Shown here in pieces: positions 1-8,201 of a stretch of DNA of 64,000 nucleotides. Source of the stretch: Pelosinus sp. UFO1 (GTDB lineage Bacteria; Bacillota; Negativicutes; DSM-13327). Each line of letters begins with the position of its first letter. Position 1 is the first letter of the stretch. Both the position numbers and the translations under genes were made by a program. The stretch lies in the NCBI RefSeq assembly GCF_000725345.1, contig NZ_CP008852.1, forward strand, positions 3,774,001 through 3,838,000, given 5' to 3'. The notes below the pieces were generated by a model that saw only the letters and a list, made by a program, of their open reading frames with translations, made no database searches and was not told the DNA's origin.

Positions 1-42
1 GTTATAAAATATAGGCTTACGAGTCATGATGAGGTTGCTAAG

Positions 43-477
43 ATGAAGGATAAATACATAGTCTACTTTATAAGTAGAACGAAGAACAAAATGTTACATT
101 TTATTGAGGAACAATTACAGGAAAATCAATTGGATGATTTAATTCCTTCTCATGGAAATATTCTTACAGCACTTTATGAGAATCATGGCAAACTAACCAT
201 GAAACAAATTGCCAAAATAATCGGCAAGGATAAATCAACGATAACACCACTAGTCAACAAACTATTAGATTTGGGTTATATCACAAAAGAGAAAAATGAA
301 ATAGATAAAAGAGTCACTTATATTATACTTACTGAAAGAGGAAAGCAAATAGAAGCAAAGTTTAATGCTATTTCAAGAGAGGTATCTGTGACGGCTTATA
401 AAGGTTTTTCGGCAGAGGAAAAGGAAGTCTTTCTACGATTACTCAAGAAATTAAATAACAATTTTGATTACAATTAG
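43..477 (+). CDS. MarR family transcriptional regulator
   Basis: A 144-residue winged-helix DNA-binding protein, the usual MarR length. Residues about 50-75 form the helix-turn-helix (MKQIAKIIGKDKSTIT) and the following wing carries the family D-x-R signature (NEIDKRVTYIIL). Flanking helices would form the dimer interface. MarR proteins normally repress a neighbouring or divergent gene and release DNA on binding a small phenolic or oxidant ligand. No gene follows in the same direction: the next gene is convergent, so the target probably lies to the left, outside the window. Family is clear; ligand and target are unknown. Confidence 0.9.
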   Translation: MKDKYIVYFISRTKNKMLHFIEEQLQENQLDDLIPSHGNILTALYENHGKLTMKQIAKIIGKDKSTITPLVNKLLDLGYITKEKNEIDKRVTYIILTERGKQIEAKFNAISREVSVTAYKGFSAEEKEVFLRLLKKLNNNFDYN

Positions 478-524
478 AGGATGTTAACTTATGGTAATCG
501 TTGTAAAAAAAATAAAATGACGGT

Positions 525-600
525 AAACAGTATCCTATATTTATATTTTGTTTACTAAAATATAAAACTCCTAGAAGGCTAAGCTGCCTTGGAGGAGCTT
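525..600 (-). repeat. R1 repeat copy a (terminator-type)
   Basis: Full-length R1 copy. Read on the minus strand it is a hairpin (arms around GAGGAG/CTCCT), a T-rich stretch and a conserved tail ending in GATACTGTTT. It begins 5 bp past the stop codon of the minus-strand gene at 605, so it should act as that gene's terminator; it also separates it from the convergent MarR gene. The hairpin is less perfect than in other copies. Confidence 0.75.
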
Positions 601-604
601 ATAA

Positions 605-1234
605 TTATTCTTTTGGGTTCTCATTGTCTTCATTTGAGAGCTTCATAACTGGTTGTAACTTTGGCAATAAAGAGGCACGACTTGATTCTTTCACATGCTT
701 CTGTTCTATATTTGCTAACCAAATAACCACAGCCCTCACAAAGGAGGTAATGATCACTCCAAGAATAAACGAGTAAACATAGTTCCATTTTCCAAGCCAT
801 AAAACTTGAGACCATACATAAAATGGATGAGCAATAAAGGCAAAAAAAACTGTCCCTAAGGTATTCCATATTGCGAAACTTCGCCAGGAGTCAGTGTACT
901 GATATATAAGTAAATGGACTATGGGATGGACTGTATAAGTAAAGGGAAAAAGACTAGGTACAAATGGTAAAAAATGTGTCTTGTATTCCCATAAACCAAC
1001 ATTAGTTCCAATTACATCAATATAGCCGAAGGCTACCGAAAGAAGTGCTCCATAAAGGATAATTTCTCTCAGCCTGCTTTTATCAATCAATAAGAACAAC
1101 GCAATGTAGATAAGAAACATACTTCCCAGAATTACAAACCAGCTGAACGAGAAAAGTTCCTCTGATAACCAGCGTGTAAATAAAAGATTCCATAGATCAG
1201 CTGCTACATTGGTAATCTCTTCAAAACTTGACAC
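605..1234 (-). CDS. CBO0543 family multi-pass membrane protein
   Basis: About 209 residues with five or so hydrophobic segments and a charged C-terminal tail. It resembles the CBO0543 family, found mainly in spore-forming Firmicutes and of unknown function. A paralogue lies at 40174-40815; both begin with a W-N-x5-R-[WY]-[LI]-[ST]-EELFS pattern and share the G-L-W and PFVP/PIVP blocks. The GTG start at 1234 is chosen because GGAGGGG lies just upstream (1239-1245); the open frame extends 35 codons further, but that part is translated from the R1 repeat and is not credible as coding. Terminated by R1 copy a. Confidence 0.75.
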   Translation of the reverse strand: MSSFEEITNVAADLWNLLFTRWLSEELFSFSWFVILGSMFLIYIALFLLIDKSRLREIILYGALLSVAFGYIDVIGTNVGLWEYKTHFLPFVPSLFPFTYTVHPIVHLLIYQYTDSWRSFAIWNTLGTVFFAFIAHPFYVWSQVLWLGKWNYVYSFILGVIITSFVRAVVIWLANIEQKHVKESSRASLLPKLQPVMKLSNEDNENPKE

Positions 1235-1312
1235 GAATTCCCCTCCAAAACACGAATTATCTATAGTAGTTTCTCGTATTGATCGGTATTTATTCATAGA
1301 GAGGTTTCCAGA

Positions 1313-1365
1313 TACCATTAAAATACAAAACTCCTGCAATGCTAAGTGCGTCGCAGGAGTTTGTC
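1313..1365 (-). repeat. R1 repeat copy b (terminator-type)
   Basis: R1 copy with the hairpin arms ACTCCTGC and GCAGGAGT and the AAAATACAAA segment. On the minus strand it lies about 50 bp after the stop of the exported-protein gene at 1414 and ahead of the CBO0543 gene. It lacks the distal GATACTGTTT part of the tail. Confidence 0.75.
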
Positions 1366-1413
1366 GTATATTTTGTTTTTGATCAGCTCTTTTTATTCAG
1401 TAGATGATTGGGA

Positions 1414-1935
1414 TTAAGGAATACTAGCCAGTATTCTTTGCATGATGGGTCGCCAATACTGGGTGTCACTATCCGCGCACATATAGCCGAACATCTTAAG
1501 TCCATCGGCTCCCGGGATTATTGTCATATCCATATTCGCTACAATGCCAGCACCAGGTATGCCTAACTTCACTGTGGTTGTGGCACACTCTCTTCCACCG
1601 ATCATCACTCGCCTGGCCTTTTCTGTCGACAAAACATCATTGCTTTTGCTGATCTTTTCCTCAATAACTCGATTTAAAAGCACGTCCGTTTTTATTATAT
1701 CCCCAAACTCATTAGAGGACATATTACTGATCGGCATTAGTATAGCCCCTCGCCAAACTGCACCGTCCTTAGCCCTGAAGCTATAGTTTATTTGTCCCTT
1801 CTTATCATGACCTTCCGTCATAACAATGTCTTGTCCAAGTTCCACCTGACCGATACCTAAAATTACTACCGGATTGGCTGCAACTGGCCCACAGATCAGT
1901 AACATCAGACAGATTACTAATATTATCTTTCGCAT
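1414..1935 (-). CDS. Exported protein of unknown function
   Basis: 173 residues starting with a clear Sec signal peptide (MRKIILVICLMLLICGPVAA, cleavage probably after ANP or just before). The mature part is mixed alpha/beta without a catalytic motif I recognise; it has a late Cys pair (ECA, MCAD). I do not recognise the family. It is a single-gene unit: an R1 repeat follows it and a 127-bp gap separates it from the GNAT gene upstream. In a diderm it would be periplasmic or outer-membrane associated. Confidence 0.7.
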   Translation of the reverse strand: MRKIILVICLMLLICGPVAANPVVILGIGQVELGQDIVMTEGHDKKGQINYSFRAKDGAVWRGAILMPISNMSSNEFGDIIKTDVLLNRVIEEKISKSNDVLSTEKARRVMIGGRECATTTVKLGIPGAGIVANMDMTIIPGADGLKMFGYMCADSDTQYWRPIMQRILASIP

Positions 1936-2062
1936 AGTATCACATCCCTCATAGTTATGGAGTATCCCAGTAAAAAATATTCAATGGTTAATTTCACCAT
2001 CAGAGGACACCAATCAGCAACAAAAAATCACCTATTACTATATCGACAAAAGGGACGCGCCT

Positions 2063-2581
2063 CTAAAGCGAACTAGTAATAATTTTTCGGCTAATTATTT
2101 TTTGATAGGCAACAACATCAAGTAGTTGCCCGAATTTTTGTCCTACTTCTTTGTAGTGGGCGCATTTGATATAGCCATTTTTTTCAAAAAATCTGATGCT
2201 TTTTTCATTTTCCCCGCATATTGTGGCTACCAGCACATGCATTTTATATTTTCTAGCGTAATCTTCAACATGTTTTATCGCCATACTGCCAATACCTTTC
2301 CCTATAAAATTTGGTTTTAAATAAATTGTAACTTCGGCAGTATCGTCATAGGCTTCTCTTTTTTTGTGCTGGGTGATAAGAACATAACCACAAACCTCAT
2401 TTTTTTCACACATTACAAATGTCTTATATTTCTCGTTATTAAAGAAAACTATTTCCCGCATTTCTTCCCGCGTCAACAGCCGCGAATGAAACGTCGCGGT
2501 AGTATTGAGGATATAGTGGGTATAAATTTGTAGCACCTCATCAAGATATTCTTCTTTCATTTCATAAAGATATTTCCCCAT
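2063..2581 (-). CDS. GNAT family N-acetyltransferase (PAT-like)
   Basis: About 172 residues with the GNAT acetyl-CoA fold. The acetyl-CoA loop is visible as FIGKGIGSMAIKHVEDYA (R/Q-x-x-G-x-G/A type, here G-K-G-I-G) and is followed by the NEKSIRFFEKNGY block typical of phosphinothricin-acetyltransferase-like members. The N-terminal part (IYTHYILNTTATF) also matches that subgroup. It would transfer an acetyl group to a primary amine of a small molecule; the substrate cannot be predicted. The ATG at 2581 is chosen because AAAGGAGG precedes it; the upstream in-frame ATG at 2611 has no comparable site. Confidence 0.85.
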   Translation of the reverse strand: MGKYLYEMKEEYLDEVLQIYTHYILNTTATFHSRLLTREEMREIVFFNNEKYKTFVMCEKNEVCGYVLITQHKKREAYDDTAEVTIYLKPNFIGKGIGSMAIKHVEDYARKYKMHVLVATICGENEKSIRFFEKNGYIKCAHYKEVGQKFGQLLDVVAYQKIISRKIITSSL

Positions 2582-2630
2582 CTCAAACTTCCTCCTTTGA
2601 GCTACTCCCATCTTTTTATCTCAAAAGATA

Positions 2631-2696
2631 TCTCTATTCTATTTACCATTAAAATACAAAACTCCTGCAAGGCTAAGCTGCTTTGCAGGAGTTTGT
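2631..2696 (-). repeat. R1 repeat copy c (consensus-like terminator)
   Basis: Near-consensus copy: arms ACTCCTGCAA and TTGCAGGAGT around AGGCTAAGCTGC, then on the minus strand TTTTGTATTTTAATGG. It lies 83 bp past the stop of the VirK-like gene at 2779. Confidence 0.8.
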
Positions 2697-2778
2697 AATA
2701 TATAAGGTTCTTTAAATTTTCTAAGAAGAGACCCCTTCATAGTTTTTCTTTATACTGACTTGATGATCTTAGTCGAAA

Positions 2779-3678
2779 TTAGTATTGTATTAAATGCGGT
2801 TCTAACGATTTTATAATCATTTCCTTAATTGTATCTAACATAGCAAATCTCTTTCTATAGAGATTTCGTTTATGACGTTTAACTTCCTCTAATCTTTTTC
2901 GCGGCTCAGTTATCGGGATTTCATAAAAACGCGGATCACCGCATTTCCCCCCACCTATTTCTTCCCAAAAATTATCTAGCGATGTTTTCAGTTTTCGATC
3001 AATGCGAATATGATTATTGGCATAAAATCCATAATTAGATACTGCATAAATTCGATCAATTCCTATCTGACCAACAACTACACGCAATGCCTGAATTATA
3101 AAATTTTTAGGCCGAAGCCCGTAAAAATGTTTTGTCAGATCTCGCGCAATATCTAATCCACCCGTCGAACCCTGTATAGCGCCGATCCTCAGTCCCCTTT
3201 CGCCACTCTCGTCTAAGGCAACCCAAAAGATTATCTGATAAATCATTCTTTCTCCAATTTTAAGTGTAATTCCCATTAACCCTTCTTTTTTATGCCAATC
3301 ATTAAATTGCAACTTCAATGATAAAGTTTCATCCCTATAATTGTCACGCCATAGCGTAATGCCTTCTCCAAGATATAGATGTCGCAACGCCGCGTACGTA
3401 AATTTATCCTCAAGGAAGAAAAAGTGTTCTTTTATTAAGGCCCTTCTTTCGGAAAAGGTAGAGTGGCGATAAAAAATACAGCGCGTTACTTGCTCAAAAA
3501 TAAATGGGTTGATTGTAATGATATCCCGCCGCATGGAATTTAGCTGGAAAAAACTCCTTATGTCCTGCATTTGCTTATGATTCAATAGAGATCTGACAAT
3601 AAATACCACCGTGCGCCGATAATCACTAAACGTATTGTTATTATAAATCTTTGCACCTAACTGAGCATAGACTTGCAT
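2779..3678 (-). CDS. VirK/YbjX (DUF535) family protein
   Basis: 299 residues matching the DUF535 family (VirK of Shigella, YbjX of E. coli). Recognisable blocks are the central FFFLEDKFTY, LYLGEGITLW, the LQGS/IQGS-type motif GAIQGSTGG, the LRPKNFIIQALR block and the YAVSNYGFYAN segment, followed by a basic C-terminal stretch. In enterobacteria the family has been tied to envelope stress and virulence-factor export; biochemical function is unknown. Its presence in a Firmicute fits a diderm lineage. The start has a good AGGAGG site. Monocistronic, ended by R1 copy c. Confidence 0.8.
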   Translation of the reverse strand: MQVYAQLGAKIYNNNTFSDYRRTVVFIVRSLLNHKQMQDIRSFFQLNSMRRDIITINPFIFEQVTRCIFYRHSTFSERRALIKEHFFFLEDKFTYAALRHLYLGEGITLWRDNYRDETLSLKLQFNDWHKKEGLMGITLKIGERMIYQIIFWVALDESGERGLRIGAIQGSTGGLDIARDLTKHFYGLRPKNFIIQALRVVVGQIGIDRIYAVSNYGFYANNHIRIDRKLKTSLDNFWEEIGGGKCGDPRFYEIPITEPRKRLEEVKRHKRNLYRKRFAMLDTIKEMIIKSLEPHLIQY

Positions 3679-3940
3679 GAATTGCCTCCTCTTTTTTATT
3701 TAAATAATCATTACTTTATAAACAGCCTCTTCTAACTATAGTGGTTACTTTACTATTTACCCTTCCTTACTCTATATAACTGCTTTCACTCAAATAATCT
3801 CTTATTAAAAGATCATTTTTCCTAACTCAGTATAGCAACTCAAACTGAAAATTTGATGAAAGCATACTGTAGACACTCACAGGGACGATTCTTTTGAGGT
3901 ATTTCATATTTTTTCACGTACATCATACATAATTAGTCTT
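3679..3940. other. Intergenic region, no gene seen
   Basis: AT-rich divergent spacer between the VirK-like gene and the DUF89 gene (full gap 3679-4135). It should hold both promoters. Apart from the decayed R1 copy at 3941-4000, I see no convincing structured RNA or conserved reading frame. Confidence 0.5.
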
Positions 3941-4000
3941 TTCTTTCAAACAGTATCCTATATTTCTATTCCATTTACTAAAATATAAAACTCCTACGAA
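3941..4000 (-). repeat. R1 repeat copy d, half element
   Basis: Carries the conserved tail (AACAGTATCC, TATTTCTATTC, AAAATATAAAACTCCT on the plus strand) but the sequence departs from the repeat right after the first hairpin arm, so no hairpin can form. Unlike the intact copies it does not follow a minus-strand gene. It looks like a broken copy, perhaps marking a deletion or insertion point. Confidence 0.6.
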
Positions 4001-4135
4001 ACTTGAACTGAATCAGCTTTACCGGATAATGACAAATGACTTTGATGGGTTTGCTGCTTGATTACATGCAGGATTTATAATATTGATTTCGAAAGTAATA
4101 AGTAAATCTATCCTACAATAAGGAGAATAACAATT

Positions 4136-5014
4136 ATGAATTTAAATCTAAATTGTATACTCTGCAATCTTAAACAAGTTTTAGCAGTAACAGATTTGGT
4201 TAACTTAGACTCTGATAGCAAAGAAGTAATTATGCGTGACGTTCTTGGGTATTTACAAAATACTAATTATAAAAGATCTAACCCTGAGGTTATCAAGGGT
4301 ACTTGGGATATTATTACTAAACACATTGCTAATACAAATCCTTATAGAGAAATCAAAAATCACTACAATAGTGAAGTCATGAAAATTGCCGATAAAATAC
4401 GAAACTTAATCAATCAATCGGAAGATAAGTTTAATACTGCGTTAAAAATTGCCATCACTGCGAACCTGATCGACTTTGCTGCTAGCCATACTTTTGATGA
4501 AAAAATGCTACTTAAAAAAATAAATATCATCAATGAGCAATTTATGCCCATTGATGATAGTAAAAAACTATATGAAAAATTACAAACAGCAGAAACACTT
4601 CTCTACTTAGGGGATAACTGTGGCGAAATAGTAATTGATAAGATTTTTATTGAATACATAACTGCAATCTTTCCAAACATAAAAGTTTATTACGGCGTTA
4701 GAGGAGAGGCGATTGTCAATGACGTTACAGTAGAGGATGCAGATATGGTACAAATGCAAGAGGTGGCCGAAGTAATTAGTAATGGTGATGGATCACTCGG
4801 TACCGTAATTGAAAAAACAAGTACGGTTTTCAGAGACGTTTTTTATAAAGCGGATGTGGTAATTGCTAAAGGTCAAGGAAATTATGAAAGCTTGAGTGAT
4901 ATCGATCGCAATCATATATTCTTTCTTTTTATGGCCAAATGTGATGCTGTAGCAAGTTCATTACACGTAGCGAATCTATCAATTCTTTGCTCTGAATATC
5001 AGTACAAAAGATAA
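4136..5014 (+). CDS. DUF89 / ARMT1-like metal-dependent phosphatase
   Basis: 292 residues of the DUF89 (damage-control phosphatase, ARMT1-like) family. The metal-binding signature is seen as LYLGDNCGEIVIDK near residue 157, with RGEAIVNDVT and the KGQGNYESL loop further on; N-terminal Cys residues (NCILCNLKQ) are typical of the bacterial/archaeal branch. Members hydrolyse phosphate from damaged or excess sugar phosphates and related metabolites using Mn, Ni or Co. AAGGAG precedes the ATG. It stands alone; downstream is a gene relic. Substrate unknown. Confidence 0.85.
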   Translation: MNLNLNCILCNLKQVLAVTDLVNLDSDSKEVIMRDVLGYLQNTNYKRSNPEVIKGTWDIITKHIANTNPYREIKNHYNSEVMKIADKIRNLINQSEDKFNTALKIAITANLIDFAASHTFDEKMLLKKINIINEQFMPIDDSKKLYEKLQTAETLLYLGDNCGEIVIDKIFIEYITAIFPNIKVYYGVRGEAIVNDVTVEDADMVQMQEVAEVISNGDGSLGTVIEKTSTVFRDVFYKADVVIAKGQGNYESLSDIDRNHIFFLFMAKCDAVASSLHVANLSILCSEYQYKR

Positions 5015-5091
5015 GTCAAGGCTGGGATTTCAAATCCCCGTCATATTTATTAATTGGTCAGTAGCTAGGCACGATCTGCCTTCAAAAATAA

Positions 5092-5250
5092 TCCTTGCAG
5101 AATTGTATAGTTCGGGATCTCTATCAGTTAGGATTTGATCCAGTAGTAACAACAAATGATATGGCAGGTTGGTATGCCGGCAAGGTCTCTTCAGATGTAG
5201 CTACAGAGCAGGAATATCTTCTATGGACATTAATTTGTAATTACCATTGA
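5092..5250 (+). pseudogene. Relic of a protein gene (C-terminal fragment)
   Basis: An open stretch of about 52 codons with no start codon of its own, reading ...VRDLYQLGFDPVVTTNDM and AGWYAGKVSSDVATEQEYL before a stop inside the R1 repeat. Residue composition looks like real protein rather than random translation. The family is not recognised. It may be the tail of a gene whose front was deleted. Confidence 0.35.
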
Positions 5251-5294
5251 AATACAAAAACTCCTGCAAAGCTGCTCTTTGCAGGAGTTTTTCG
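5240..5294 (-). repeat. R1 repeat copy e (terminator-type)
   Basis: R1 copy with arms AACTCCTGCAAA and TTTGCAGGAGTT around a short loop. It lies 14 bp past the stop of the response-regulator gene at 5308 and gives that minus-strand operon a strong intrinsic terminator. Confidence 0.8.
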
Positions 5295-5307
5295 TTATAA
5301 CAGGATA

Positions 5308-5991
5308 TTAGGGATTAAAGCGATAGCCCGTTCCCCAGAGTGTTTCAATAAATTCTGGGTTGGATGGGTCTTTCTCAATTTTCTTGCGGATTTTTTGAAT
5401 ATGAACAGCAACAGTTGCGTTATCGCCATAACACTCATCGCCCCATATTGTATCAAAAATATGTGCTTTGCTAAAAACGATATTCGGATTGGTAGCCAAG
5501 AATAATAACAGTTCATATTCCTTGGTTGTCAGTTGAATTGGCATGCCATTCACCGCAACTTTATGGGAAGCGATGTTGATTTCCAACCCCTTATGTTGAA
5601 TCATTTCAGAAGGAGTATGGCCTTTTAGACGTTGATAGCGTTTCATATGAGATTTAATTCTAGCAATTAGCTCTGCGGGGCTAAAGGGTTTTGTTAAATA
5701 GTCATCTGCTCCAAAGTCGAGTCCTCTAATTTTATCAATGTCGTCATTGCGAGCTGAGACGACAATAATAGGAATCTCTAGTTTTTTTCGAATCTCTCTT
5801 ATAATTTCAAATCCATCTTTTTGGGGCAGCATCAAATCAACGACAATAACATCATACATACCCGTCATTGCCTTTTTCAAACCTAATACTCCATCTTGGG
5901 CAATCTCAGCTTTATAGCCATTAAATTGAAGATAGTCCCGTTCCAGCTCAGCAATGTCCATGTCGTCTTCAATAATTAATACACGTTTCAT
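5308..5991 (-). CDS. OmpR-family response regulator
   Basis: 227 residues: receiver domain at about 1-120 with acidic pocket E8-D9-D10, phospho-acceptor D52 (VVDLMLP), switch Ser (VVSARND) and K in LTKPFSP; OmpR/PhoB winged helix at about 130-225 with the typical LTTKEYELLLFLA and GTGYRF blocks. It overlaps the histidine kinase gene by 4 bp (ATGA), so the two are translationally coupled. Order on the minus strand is His-rich protein, kinase, regulator. It presumably answers the signal sensed by that His-rich kinase. Ends at R1 copy e. Confidence 0.95.
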   Translation of the reverse strand: MKRVLIIEDDMDIAELERDYLQFNGYKAEIAQDGVLGLKKAMTGMYDVIVVDLMLPQKDGFEIIREIRKKLEIPIIVVSARNDDIDKIRGLDFGADDYLTKPFSPAELIARIKSHMKRYQRLKGHTPSEMIQHKGLEINIASHKVAVNGMPIQLTTKEYELLLFLATNPNIVFSKAHIFDTIWGDECYGDNATVAVHIQKIRKKIEKDPSNPEFIETLWGTGYRFNP

Positions 5992-7157
5992 GTTGTACTC
6001 TCATCCCTATACTCTTGTAGAATTGGAAGCTTTATCGTAAAACAAGTGCCTTCTTTTTCTTTACTCGAAACAGTAATTTCCCCACAGTGAGCCTCGATAA
6101 GTTCCCGCGCGATTGCTAGACCAAGTCCAGTACACATATATTCTTTCTTGCGTTCTATATCAATACGATAAAAACGTTCAAAAATATATGGCAACTTATC
6201 TTCAGCAATTCCATATCCATTGTCTTCAATAGCAAGACAAATATAATCTTTTTGTAGATACATCCTAATTCTGATGGATAAATCATTTTCCGGCCCATGC
6301 TGGACAGCATTACTAATAATATTGTTGAAAGCCTGGTGAAATCTTTTGCCATCAAGGTTTACGCGATATTCTTGTTTTAGATCTGAGATATATTGGAATT
6401 GGATATTTTTTTCTTCCAAGTCAAATTTGTATTCTTCCATAAAATCATCCATAAAAGCACCGATATCTATACTTTCATAAGCGAAATCTAATTTTTGCAT
6501 ATCCAATTTTGAAAAAAGGAATAGATCATCAATCAATTTATTGATATAAACCGTATTATGATGGATGGTTTTTAGATACTTGTCCTTGTCACCCTGAAAT
6601 TTAATATTCTCATCCAGCAAGGCTTCAATATAGCCCTGAATAGCTGTTATTGGTGTTTTTAAATCATGAGAAATATTAGCGACAAGTGTTTTTCGATTTT
6701 CTTCATACTCGTTTTGTATTTTTTCACTTTCATATAATTTTTGTGCCATTTCGTTAAACGAATAAATCAATAAACCTAGATCATTTGGGACATCACACTC
6801 AACTTTTACATTATAGTTTCCCTTAGAAATTTCATCTACACCCAGCTTAAGTTTTTCAATTGGTGTAAATATTCGTTTTTCTAAACGCAGCATAAAAATA
6901 AAATGGACTATTTCTTTTATACTAATGACGACTGCGAAAAAAATACCAATCCCTTTAAAGCCTACCCAATTAAATAATAGGTACAAAATCAGGATATTAA
7001 GCAGTACAAAAGCTGGTCTGAAGTAGCGAAAGTATTGATGATATTTATGGAATTCCCGATGATGGTGTAAATGAATTCTTTGGAAGGTTGAGAAACATTT
7101 ATCGTCACATTGATTGTGCCTTTTAGAATTAAAATGACGTCTACTAGGCCTAAACAT
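5988..7157 (-). CDS. Sensor histidine kinase with His-rich N-terminus
   Basis: About 389 residues. A cytoplasmic N-terminal stretch of ~45 residues is extremely rich in His (11 or more, e.g. RIHLHHHREFHKYHQYF) with two Cys (CDDKC). Two close transmembrane segments (about 47-90) enclose almost no outside loop, then HAMP, HisKA with the phospho-His in NISHDLKTPI, and a HATPase with N-box NNIISNAVQHG, DNGYG and TGLGLAIA boxes. The short loop and His cluster suggest sensing of metal or a membrane/intracellular cue. ATG at 7157 is chosen over an upstream GTG because AGCAGG lies at proper distance. Confidence 0.9.
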   Translation of the reverse strand: MFRPSRRHFNSKRHNQCDDKCFSTFQRIHLHHHREFHKYHQYFRYFRPAFVLLNILILYLLFNWVGFKGIGIFFAVVISIKEIVHFIFMLRLEKRIFTPIEKLKLGVDEISKGNYNVKVECDVPNDLGLLIYSFNEMAQKLYESEKIQNEYEENRKTLVANISHDLKTPITAIQGYIEALLDENIKFQGDKDKYLKTIHHNTVYINKLIDDLFLFSKLDMQKLDFAYESIDIGAFMDDFMEEYKFDLEEKNIQFQYISDLKQEYRVNLDGKRFHQAFNNIISNAVQHGPENDLSIRIRMYLQKDYICLAIEDNGYGIAEDKLPYIFERFYRIDIERKKEYMCTGLGLAIARELIEAHCGEITVSSKEKEGTCFTIKLPILQEYRDESTT

Positions 7158-7205
7158 CAGAATCACCTGCTCTTTACGTATTGCCTTATTATATTATAAA
7201 TAATG

Positions 7206-7239
7206 AAAAGGGCGCAAACCATTCTTTCAGCTTGCACCC
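7206..7239 (-). terminator. Attenuating terminator inside the two-component operon
   Basis: On the minus strand GGGTGCAA and TTGCGCCC form an 8-bp stem followed by TTTTC. It lies between the His/Met-rich protein gene and the kinase gene, so it probably makes the first gene more abundant than the kinase/regulator pair. Confidence 0.7.
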
Positions 7240-7265
7240 AGGAATATAGTAACCTAGAGACATTA

Positions 7266-7931
7266 TTATTTATTAAGTTGCAATTCAGCGACTATGTCCA
7301 GTAAATGTTGCTCATTTTCTTCATTGCGTTGTGCGCCGTCAAAAGCGATCACGATTTTCTCAACTTCATAATTTTTATCGACGGTCATAGCAAATGAAAA
7401 TTTGCCTTTTTCAATGGAGCAGAACTCTCTCATAAAGCAGCAATGTCCCCGACTGTGGTCACTCTCAGCATGACTCATTCTTTCCTGGAGTAGTGTTTTG
7501 ATATCTTCAGGTAGTTCCGCTACCTCCAATGTAACAAGAATTGTTTTATCTTCCTGTTCTTCTGCTTTGACGTTATTTAAGAGGCCTAAAACAAAGGAGA
7601 GTTTTGTAAGTTTGTCCTTTATGCTCCCACATCTGCCACCAGCATGATTCATATGTCTAAATAGTCCGTGACGCATACCATGCATTCCATTTCCTGGGCA
7701 ATGTTTCGTAAATTCGGTAGTGCTCTGATGTTTGACTTGCTTTCCTTCATAATTTACTTCGGAAGTTATACTTGCCTTAGTCTGCATTGTCACAAGATTT
7801 TTTTGAAATTCATTCTTTACATAAAAAACCTTTGTTTGATCTTTTTTCACTTCCACTGTTGCCACACCATTGATAACCTCTTTATCCCGTAACGTTTGAA
7901 CCACATCATACAAAAATTTAAGCTTGTTCAT
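7266..7931 (-). CDS. His/Met/Cys-rich protein ahead of a two-component system
   Basis: 221 residues, no signal peptide or membrane segment, no family recognised. Two segments are packed with potential metal ligands: residues about 77-103 (HCPGNGMHGMRHGLFRHMNH plus a Cys) and about 152-170 (MSHAESDHSRGHCCFMREFC). The rest is a regular mix of charged strands and helices, ending in an acidic/polar tail. It is the first gene of the unit feeding the His-rich kinase and its regulator, from which it is separated by a terminator. A cytosolic metal-binding or metal-buffering partner of the sensor is a reasonable inference; not proven. Confidence 0.75.
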   Translation of the reverse strand: MNKLKFLYDVVQTLRDKEVINGVATVEVKKDQTKVFYVKNEFQKNLVTMQTKASITSEVNYEGKQVKHQSTTEFTKHCPGNGMHGMRHGLFRHMNHAGGRCGSIKDKLTKLSFVLGLLNNVKAEEQEDKTILVTLEVAELPEDIKTLLQERMSHAESDHSRGHCCFMREFCSIEKGKFSFAMTVDKNYEVEKIVIAFDGAQRNEENEQHLLDIVAELQLNK

Positions 7932-8075
7932 CTTATTAATAAGCCTCCTTAATTTGTTATGAGCTTATTATAAGAAACGATTTTAAACTGCCTTTAAAGC
8001 AATTATAAAATTTTTATAAAGTTTTATAAAGTATTCGTAAAAATTTCCTAACAGTATATATTTATAAAATCACAG

Positions 8076-8117
8076 AAAAGCCGCTAATTACCTTTTAATC
8101 TAGATAATTAGCGGCTT
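8076..8117 (-). terminator. Terminator of the chemoreceptor gene
   Basis: A 13-bp perfect stem (AAGCCGCTAATTA and TAATTAGCGGCTT) with a T-run on the minus strand, 85 bp after the stop of the chemoreceptor. It also has some T residues on the plus strand. Confidence 0.85.
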
Positions 8118-8201
8118 CTTTGTTAAAAAATTCAGTTTTAGATGGTGGATGCGAGTCGTGAAAATCTTAATCTACTTAATGGCATACCCCACCCTGTAAT
8201 T

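Noticed and set aside
1235..1339. N-terminal extension of the CBO0543 gene to an upstream ATG
   Set aside because: It translates the R1 repeat and the true GGAGGGG site lies downstream of it.
5024..5038. Terminator after the DUF89 gene (GGGATTT/AAATCCC)
   Set aside because: Only a one-base loop is possible and no T-run follows.
5308..5516. Minus-strand frame overlapping the response regulator
   Set aside because: Out-of-frame shadow of a well supported gene.
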